64,000 nt of DNA from Diphasiastrum complanatum (taxonomy: Eukaryota; Streptophyta; Lycopodiopsida; Lycopodiales; Lycopodiaceae). Where the stretch lies: NCBI GenBank assembly GCA_029204225.1, contig CM055106.1, positions 44,771,313 through 44,835,312 of the forward strand, read 5' to 3'. Each line of letters opens with the position of its first letter. The stretch's first letter is position 1. Shown here in pieces: positions 56,486-64,000 of this stretch. Under the pieces are notes generated by a model. It saw only the letters and a list, made by a program, of their open reading frames with translations. It was not told the DNA's origin and ran no database searches. The translations under genes and the position numbers were made by a program.

Positions 56486-57000
56486 TTTCTCTCTTCTCCT
56501 CTTGTTTCACATGGCATAACTTGGGGGCTAGATCTAGGATTGCTAAATCCTACATTCTACCTCCTAAACCCTAAACCTTGCATCGTATACCCCGTATCCA
56601 AAACTCTATACCCCAAATTCCAAATCCTATTCTTTCAATCTTAAAATCCATGGTCTAAATCCTACATCCTATACCCTAAAAGCCAATTCCTGTAACTTGA
56701 ATCCTAAAATATGTATCCCAAACCCTATATCCCAAATACACAACCTTGAATCCATTCTACATTTCTAATTCTATTCAATTCTATGCATCCTATTCCTATT
56801 TTTATTCATCATTCATTTTCGTATTCTTCAACATTAAATCATTCATTTTTATTCTACCTATATTCATATGCCTATCTCATTCATATTTTGAAAACAATTC
56901 ATCCCTATCCTATTATTGTTCCTATTCTTATTCCTACTCTTTCATCCATTCATGTTCTTAAGCCCTAATCCCTAAACCCTGAACATCATACACCAAATCC
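56486..57000. repeat. Degenerate telomere-like (CCCTAAA) tract
   Basis: CCTAAACCCTAAACC at 56573-56587 is a short run of the plant telomere motif. Around it many degenerate relatives occur (atcctaaa, accctatatccc, taccctaaaa, ccctaatccctaaaccctga near 56965). No gene is recognised; the frames near 56750 come from ttcat/attc-rich sequence. Confidence 0.6.
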
Positions 57001-57865
57001 TATATCCCATGAAATCCCAACTGCTTACTTTGTGAAAACTCCTTGTATTTTTGCAGAGTCAGTTTATTCATCATTGAGTTGGTTCATTTCTGCAAGTCGC
57101 AAAATGAAGACACGTGAAAAATGCTAAATATCTGAATCTGACATAGTCAAGTTTTTCGCCTATGTGATTCTCGTGTATTCCTATGAGTGAGCAGGAGTAA
57201 GACTAACCCCAACAAGAACCACCCTTATTGAATGATTGTTGTGAGAGATGTGATTATTGAATGACTGTTGGATCAATCAATCTCTCACTTGATTTCAATA
57301 GTAAAGATACTATTGATACCATGATGGACATGTAAACCAAAAGATGAATTGATTCCAAACAAGATTTTTGTCACTTTCCACTCTAAGTTTGCACTAACAA
57401 AATCTAGAAAGATCTACCAAGATCTAGAACACAAAACTTAGAATCAACTATCACACCAAATCTAGCCGATTGAATTTTTGACTTTGCTTTGGTCTCCAAG
57501 ATGAAAACACTATACATTAGAATCTCTCATTGTAACATAGGACTATTTTATATAGGCCTAAATTACTTTTAATTATATAAAACACATATCATGTTTTAAT
57601 TTTTTATCCACCTACACTTCATTAGTCTCTTAATTTGTTACATGCCACCTCACACAAAATTTTTTTGATTTTGGTGACATAGAAATTAAAATAATTGTGT
57701 ACAAAAGGCATATCTTGTCATTATTTGTACCTTGTTACTTCATGACATTTCACACAAAATGTTTTTTATTTGCACATTTTTTTTTCATGACAAAGACAAT
57801 TGACATTTTGATAGTACAAATGACATCTTCACATAGAGTCCTACGGCCATTAGCATGATTGTCTT
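57001..57865. other. No recognisable gene
   Basis: AT-rich. No domain seen in any frame. Confidence 0.45.
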
Positions 57866-58348
57866 GCACGTGGCACGCCCTTTCTTTTTGCCACGCGTTT
57901 CAATATTCTAGGGTTTGAGATTTTTTCATTGCCACGCGTGGCAAAAAAAAATGAAAGGGCGTGGCACTGCCACGCACCTATTTTTTTTTGCCATGCGTGG
58001 CAATAAAAAATCATTGTCCCTGGAATAATGCCACACGTGAAAAAATTCCAAAAATTGATGTGGCACTACCATGCGTGGTAGTGCCACGGTCTATTTAATC
58101 CGGCAACAATTTCTCTGATAGACTTGGCATGCTTGTGCCACACGTGGCTGTGCCACGCATTTGAATTTTGAACCACCTGCCGCTCAAAGGGAACGCCGGT
58201 CCCAGATTTTGTACTTGCGTGGCTTAGCCACGCGTGGCTGTGCCATGCGGCCATTGCCACGCTTGTTGCCACGCCATAGCCATGCAATTTGCCACGTGAA
58301 ACCAAATTGGTCCGTGATGCATCATGTGTTGTTTGCGTGGCTATGACG
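57866..58348. repeat. Array of GCCACGCGTGGC-type palindromes
   Basis: Within about 480 bases the perfect palindrome GCCACGCGTGGC occurs at 57931-57942 and as AGCCACGCGTGGCT at 58226-58239. Variants occur as gccatgcgtggc, gccacacgtgg and gccacgtg. Larger hairpins lie at 57872-57899 pairing with 57934-57965, and at 58060-58087 (28 bases, two central mismatches). Overlapping ORFs are by-products. Confidence 0.85.
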
Positions 58349-59173
58349 TGGCAAACAACAATTATCTGTTGTTACGTTAGTTGCAGGTTAATAGATCTTT
58401 TGTTGAAAGATTTATTTGTTAACTTAGACATAAATTTGCATAAGAATCTAAATGTGACATTGTACTAGTACAATTGAGATATACACCTGGACATTTGAGA
58501 TTTCTAAATCCTTGGTTACTCCTAGATAAAATTAATTGTGTGAAGAGAATTCACTAGAATGATTGGGTCTGACCTGGTACTGTACGGAATCAGATGCTCA
58601 GACACGTGTGAGGAACATCCAATTTCAGTTTGGGAGTTCTATTTCATGTTTGATCCAAAAATCTTGCTTGATAGCTTGTTTTGAAGCTATTTTTGTCTAG
58701 TTTTTTATGTAATCAGTTTCATTCCATTTGGTTGAGCCAATCAAAAGTTATAAGCTTTTGAAGAGGGTTAGGTAGGGCACCTAGACCTGGGTGGACACAT
58801 TTGGTTTGGTCAAGAGATTGCTTGTTTGATTCAAAATCATAGTTGAATGCTTACGAATCTTATCTATATGTGATCTAGGCATTGTTTTGAGATCTTAGCC
58901 ATTTTGTTTTATGCAATATCATTGTATTTGAGTTAAATTTGGTTTCTTAGTGTATTTCACACGTGCTAAGAGTGTTTGATCCTAACTTTGACCATACTCC
59001 ATCATTTGATGTGAAGTAGATCTATTTTTGGAGAGATTGAGATAGCTAGTGAGAATCATCTCACAGTTAGTTGCAAGATCTTGCATAGGAGATGGTAGCA
59101 CACCATTATTAGATCCTATAGTGAGAGAGAAGCAAAAAATTTTGTTCATCACTTTTATTTATCTCCACTTTAC
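58349..59173 (+). other. Leader region of family B element B2
   Basis: From about 58861 to the Gag ATG it matches the B1 leader (12690-13075). It contains gcaatatcattgtatttgag, ttagtgtatttcacacgtgc and gagagagaagcaa. The 5' LTR and primer site were not found. Confidence 0.55.
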
Positions 59174-60640
59174 ATGACTTCAATGAGTTCATACTTGTTG
59201 CAACCAAGTGAGAGATTATCTACTTCCAATCATTCAATATGGAAGTTGAGGATGGAGTCCATCTTGATACTCCAAGATGTGATGGACATTGTACTTGGGA
59301 TTGAGGAGGAGCCTCAAGTCCTCCAAAAAGTACAAAAATACAAGAAGAGAGCTAGGATGGCTCTCCAATACATTAAGATGAATGTCTCTAATGAGATATT
59401 GAGGGAGATTGGTGATTGTTCTACATCCAAGGAAGCTTGGGATTGTCTCAAGTCCATCTATGAGGCTAAGAACACCTCTAGGCTCCTCACTCTTATAAAT
59501 CAAATCTTCCAAAGTAGTCAAAAGAGTGACGAGAGTGCATCTAATTATGTTTTGAGAGTCAAGGATATTCATAGGGAGCTTGCATGTATTGTGACTCAAT
59601 CAATCAAAGTGAGCTAGTCCAAGTCATTCCCAATGGCTTAAGAGATGAATATGACAATCTTATCCAATCCTATGCCATTAAGGAGGAGCTACCAAATTTG
59701 GAGGCCCTTCAAAGTGTGCTTATTTCTGAAGAATCAAGACAAGAGTACAAACTCTTGAGGATGGACAAGCTATCACTCAATCATGATGATGGCAAAGTTC
59801 TATTTTCCAAACACAAAGAGAGGAGTAAGAAGCAACACCATCACTTCTCTAATGATAAAGCTAAAGACCAAGATGGAGAGGAGGAAAAAACCTCTCATGC
59901 TTCTACTTCAAATCTCAAGAAGAAGAAGATCAAGTGCTTTTATTGTGGCAAGAAAGGCCATTATGCCACCAATTGCTTCAAGAAGAAGAATCAACTCAAT
60001 CAAGCCAACATCACCAATGAGAAAGAAGACTATATTGCAAGTGATGGAGAAGGCTCTCTTATGGCATCAAGCTTCTCCTCTTCCACCTTCAACAAGGATG
60101 ACTCATGGTATATTGATAGTGGAGCATCTTCACATACGTGTGGCTCCAAGCACTTTTTTTCATCTATTATGCCTTATGATGGAGCCAAGAAGACCATATA
60201 CATTGCAAGCAAGCATGAGTGCAATATTGAAGGAGTAGGGATTATTCCCTTGAAGCTTGCATCTTCTAAAGATCTCTTTCTCAACAATGTTCTTTTTGTC
60301 CCAAAGATTACAAAGAACATCCTTGCATATGGATCAAGATTTGAAGGCATCTACAAATTGGATCCAAGCGAGAGTGCAAACTCTCTTGATGTTTTTTATA
60401 TGTGCAATATTTCAAAGGAGGATGATCACACAAGATGCACATATCTTTTCTCTTCAAGTATTATGGTGTATGATTATTCCTTATTATTCAAAGCATATGT
60501 TGAGAAGAAATTCTCATTGAAGATCAAAGCTTTGAGGAGTATTGGAGCTCTTGAAGGAATAGCACCATATGAAGTTTCAAGATGAAGCCTAAGGTTGATC
60601 ACCTTAGTGAACTTGGTAGTGATACTCATATGATTTCAAG
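59174..60640 (+). pseudogene. Family B Copia element B2: gag-protease with truncated integrase
   Basis: Gag starts at 59174 (PSERL, WKLRMESILILQDVMDIV) with one frameshift near 59590. The second frame (59584-60585, 333 codons) stays open. It contains the rest of Gag, knuckle CFYCGKKGHYATNC, protease WYIDSGASSH and LFVPKITKNILAYG. From there several in-frame deletions remove most of the integrase zinc finger and catalytic core. LLFKAYVEKKFSLKIKALRS is joined directly to GALEGIAPYEV, so the catalytic Asp and Glu are lost. After 60585 a different frame gives KPKVDHL, the post-integrase motif, and recognisable Copia sequence then ends. RT is absent. It cannot be autonomous. Confidence 0.85.
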
Positions 60641-60749
60641 AAGATCTTCAAGATGCATGGCCTAGTCTTTATGGCTCACCTTACATGGCAAAGAGGGGCA
60701 TCTTTCATGTTGTATCTACAACAACACATTCATATATGCTTCTCTTCCT

Positions 60750-61397
60750 TTGCTTGATATGCTATCTTGCTTCATTGAATTTTTTGGATCTCGAAGTTCA
60801 AGAAAAGCTATACTAGTTTTGTATAATGCTTATGGTATGGACATGTTTCTTGTCATTATTGACTTAGATATGTTTCCAATACTTTTTGAAAGCAAGATAT
60901 TGTATTGTCAAAAGTATGCTCTTGGTTCTAGTAAGAACAAGATTGAGCTTGTTACTCACTTTTTTGAAAATCATGTTTTCACATGTTTTGAGGCAAATTG
61001 TAAACTCCTCTTGAGATTAAGTGAAGCATCCAAAGTGGACACTTACATCCTTGAAATATTAACTAGCCTAAAACAGATCAAGATAGTCTTTGATATCAAG
61101 ATTAGATCCATCATGGATATAGTTCATTGTATGTGGACTAGTCAAGCTAGAAAGCATAATCTTGATAGTCATCATTGTTTCACATCTTATGATCTTGATC
61201 TCCATGATCCTTATGAGGCTTGGAAGCCTCGGATTTCTCTACTTATGGTGCATCCATCATGCAAGTGGAACTTTCAAAGCAAAGATCATCATCAAGCATG
61301 GAGGAAGCCCATGATCATGGTGGCATGTTGGTGGAGCACTCTTCAAAGGCATTGGCAAGAGATCTCTACCAAAGAGATCTTATCATGGATATGGTGA
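60750..61397 (+). other. Unidentified 215-codon ORF inside element B2
   Basis: Lies where RT and RNase H should be, between the truncated integrase and the purine tract. It reads FGSRSSRKAILVLYNAYGMD, KYALGSSKNKIELVTHFFEN, LLRLSEASKVDTYILEILTS and KIRSIMDIVHCMWTSQARKH. It has no YVDD, no RNase H motif and no domain that I know. A second frame at 61220-61411 (SKALARDLYQRDLIMDMVRV) also looks protein-like near its end. It may be a captured host segment, a heavily changed pol region, or chance. Confidence 0.3.
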
Positions 61398-61508
61398 GGG
61401 TGCTACTATGATGGATCCATTGGCTGATCTTCACTTCTTATGCATACCAAAGGATCCACTCAAAAAGATTTACAAACTTCTCAAGTGATCTAGTACCTTT
61501 CCAAGCTA

Positions 61509-61520
61509 TTTTTTGAGGAG
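61509..61520 (+). promoter_or_regulatory. Polypurine tract of element B2
   Basis: ttttttgaggag directly precedes the TGTGAGAAATTGG start of the LTR. Confidence 0.65.
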
Positions 61521-62310
61521 TGTGAGAAATTGGCAAAAATCTAGCTTGGTATCTTTATGAAAGAAGTTTGTAAGTGAATCTCACATGTGTGGAGGATGTT
61601 CCCACGTGTGGAGAATTGTGAATTAAATTAAAAATGTTAGATATAGGGGTCTTACGTTTTTTGTATCAAGCATCTAGGTGTAGGATGTTGATAGGGTCAA
61701 ATTTGGCATAGATGGCAAATTATCCATTTCCAATTGTAATGCCACTATTGAGTCAAAATAGAGTAGGAGGCCAAAATCGAGCCAATTAGAGTGTAGAAAA
61801 GTGTAATGCTTTTGTTTGATGAGATTTAAGAAGTCCAATAGGATTTAGAGGTGGAACCATGAGTGGTCCACTAGAATTTAAGATATGCTTGAAAATGGTC
61901 CAATAGAATTTAGAGGTGAATGGATCAATGGTCCAATAGGATTAAGAGGTGGCAAAAGTGTGGTCCAATCATGATTGAGCATTGTGGTAGCTCATGGATC
62001 TATAAGTATCATTGTACTTCTCATTTGGATCTAATTGATTTTGAGATTGAGTGGATTTTGTGAGTAATTGGTTTTCTAGCTTTCTCTCTCTACCTGAGAG
62101 CTCATGATGATTTTCTCTCTCTACACGAGGAGAGCAACTTGTTTTTACTTAGATTATTTTTGGAACACTTCCCACACGTGTGAGTGAGAGTTGGAAGTGA
62201 TTGAATGCATGTAGTAGTGTGTTTTTGCCATGGAATCAAAGATAGATCTTGAATCTCAATCTAGTCTTGATCTTGGTGCATCTACACACCTTAGGAGATC
62301 ACAAGTACAT
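61521..62310 (+). repeat. 3' LTR of element B2 with CCAATAG-type repeats
   Basis: Starts TGTGAGAAATTGGCAAAAAT. Units around ggTCCAATAGgatttagagg recur four to five times at 61825-61965, followed by a stretch shared with the B1 LTR (tcattgtacttctcatttgg). It contains CACACGTGTG at 62173-62182. Its last part (acacaccttaggagatca) resembles the minus-strand LTR near 38365. The right end is uncertain. Confidence 0.7.
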
Positions 62311-62319
62311 GTTGTGGAC

Positions 62320-62440
62320 AGTCCACATCCGGCCCTGAGGACCTTCGGTGCCGTTAGTTGTCCCGCGTAATGGCCTTCACAGGCTGAATCATGACATTCT
62401 TTCAAAACAAAACCAACCTCTCCGGGTGTGATACACAACA
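62320..62440 (-). pseudogene. Ty3-like integrase zinc-finger fragment
   Basis: On the minus strand FVLKECHDSACEGHYAGQLT and APKVLRAGC match the H2C2 zinc-binding segment of plant Ty3-like integrases (ECHDS..GGH..G..T..K(V/I)L..G). Only about 35 codons are left, joined at both ends to unrelated sequence. Confidence 0.7.
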
Positions 62441-62467
62441 ACAAAATGAGCGATTTCCGACACAAGG

Positions 62468-62504
62468 TTCCGACGGATTCAAAAAAATTTCATAATCCGT
62501 CGGA
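62468..62504. repeat. Short inverted repeat
   Basis: TTCCGACGGATT and AATCCGTCGGAA form a perfect 12-bp stem with a 13-base loop. Further ccgac/gtcgg copies lie nearby, along with poly-A and poly-T runs (62541-62592). Confidence 0.8.
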
Positions 62505-62592
62505 ATTTGACACAATAATATGGCGGAATCCGACATAAAGAAAAAAAAAATTGACAAATTTTTTTTTTTGCCGAATTTTTTTTTTTTTTTTT

Positions 62593-64000
62593 ACGGATGT
62601 CGAATCTTGTTGGTTTAACTACACAAAATATACAATACAAGGAAGATAGTGTACAAGAAAAAGTTACAAATAAATAAATCTTAGTTGCACATAACAAAAC
62701 AAAAGAATCGTACTTAGAATGAGACATATGGAATTGATAGAATTGAGAAGAAGCGCCAAAAGCCAATCTCCAACAATCTCCTGCAAGAATAAAAAATAAG
62801 AAAACCTTCATTTTGAGAAATACAGTTGCTATGTGAGCTTGTCGTGGAGAGTGTTTTCTATCTGTGTTACTGTGTAGCATGATCTGTGTTCCTGTTCGAA
62901 GCAAATTCTAAGTATAAAAACTTGACATGTACACTTGGTTCAAACACACAAAGATCAGATCAAATCACCCCTTTTGGAATCCCTCTTGCCCCAAATAATC
63001 TCACTCTTGAGATTTGGAATGGACATGAAATGGTTTGATAACAATCTATGTCAAGAATTTTTCACCAAGCTTAAAAAATTAGACATCTAGAGATTCACAA
63101 AGATCCCAACCATGCATGACCTCTCAAATATGGACTCCTCCCTGTTCAAGACTCCCAATGGGATCAAAACTTGACCCTCACACTCTCACAAAGAAAGTTG
63201 AATAGAACTTATTTGACTTTCATACATACAATGTCAAATTTTGCTCAAAAAATTGAATTCATTCCTATTGGACTCCACCAAGTACTAATGACTCTACCTT
63301 TTGAGAGTTGGAATGAAATTTAAATTTGCAAAAAATGTGATGCTTCTCTCTCAATAAGATATGTGCATTAAAGAGCTAATGCCACTCAGCAAGATTTGAC
63401 CACCATGAAGAAGACAAGTTTTCCACCAAAGTCAAGAAATGAGTTACTAGTTCTTGCCCGAAGACATGTACCTGTATGGCCTGCAGACAGAGAATGAAGT
63501 ACTAACAAGTTAGAATGCTTAGAAATCACAAAACATCAAGACTAGCATTGAAATTACTCAAGATATGCCTGAGAAACCAAGATCTCACTTCATTGATATT
63601 TATGGCCAAATGTGGGTGTATATATACAAGTGTGGGAGCTCGAGCTGCAGCTGATTTGGCATGTGTGGGTGCCTAGTCACCAATGGATCTTCCAATCATA
63701 TTCATTTTTGCACATGGCCAATGGATTCTTAACTTATAGTCCACCTCCTTGAGTTGAGGGATTTCCTAACATATAGGGACTTACATAAATATCTTCTACA
63801 ACCATAAACTTTCAAGCTATTGATATGTACACACATGTGACCTGTACTACACATGTGGAAAGTCACTCCTAACTTCATGTTGTAGCATTTTCTACCACTA
63901 GAATGGTGCCAAGTGGCATAATACTACTAAACAAGTTTTTGGCCAATTTAGCCACTAGTTTCCAAATTAAATGAGATGTACACGTTATATGACCTATCTA
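62593..64000. other. No gene; right part possibly an LTR on the minus strand
   Basis: No coding motif. Around 63600-63970, tatttatggcc, gtgtatatatac, cacatgtggaaagtcactcc and ggccaatttagccactagtt lie in the same order as similar pieces of the Copia copy 1 LTR (ctatttatgg, ccctatatagg, cacgtgtgaaactcc, agccaatttaggcctcaaac). That suggests a diverged minus-strand LTR running off the window edge. Confidence 0.35.

Overview
This window is plant nuclear DNA of a large, repeat-rich genome. The evidence is plant-type LTR retrotransposons primed from initiator-Met tRNA (Copia) and from Asp tRNA (Ty3-like), a tRNA-derived SINE, Helitron ends, TTTAGGG-like tracts and long (TC)n/(TA)n microsatellites. 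I cannot name the species; a gymnosperm, fern or other large-genome land plant would fit. There is no rRNA, tRNA gene, CRISPR array or operon. At most two small host genes are visible, both encoding short secreted peptides at about 42.4-43.2 kb on the minus strand. Almost everything else is mobile DNA in different states of decay.

Layout, left to right. 0.9-8.6 kb: an intact 6432-bp Copia element (1250-7681, minus) with identical 655-bp LTRs and a 5-bp target duplication, sitting in an older LTR and next to an internally deleted Copia fragment. 8.7-15.7 kb: several broken Copia remnants on the plus strand, including a deleted family B element (13.1-15.7 kb) split by a further insertion of about 0.95 kb. 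16.4-19.8 kb: a decayed Ty3-like gag-PR-RT region and a second gag fragment. 20.9-21.9 kb: unidentified coding-like remnants. 24.6-30.0 kb: a third Copia element, lacking most of its 5' LTR and broken by stops and one frameshift. 32.1-32.9 kb: an inverted-repeat element with a GC-rich centre. 34.5-37.6 kb: a short-interior Ty3-like element with an Asp-tRNA primer site, split by a solo LTR with a perfect target duplication. 38.2-39.3 kb: a Copia 3' end. 40.5-42.1 kb: a poly-C run, a dimeric SINE and tandem repeats.

43.8-48.2 kb holds what I consider the most interesting structure: three non-autonomous Helitron-like units joined head to tail on the minus strand (a CTAG end directly abutting the next TC start, each with a GCCCGT...ACGGGC hairpin), plus an inverted related copy. 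48.3-49.7 kb is a long (TC)n(TA)n tract followed by a higher-order repeat rich in CCACATGG-type palindromes. 50.0-56.5 kb is a second intact copy of the first Copia element, same length and about 99.8% identical, with its own target duplication. 56.5-57.0 kb is a degenerate CCCTAAA-like tract. 57.9-58.35 kb is an array of GCCACGCGTGGC palindromes. 58.9-62.3 kb is another family B Copia derivative carrying an unidentified 215-codon ORF. 62.3-64 kb holds a Ty3-like integrase scrap and probable LTR-related sequence.

Only the two 1317-codon Gag-Pol frames look functional. Each encodes nucleocapsid, protease, integrase, reverse transcriptase and RNase H in Copia order and could act on the shorter, deleted relatives; that last point is inference. 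All identifications are by eye from motifs and from comparing stretches within the window.
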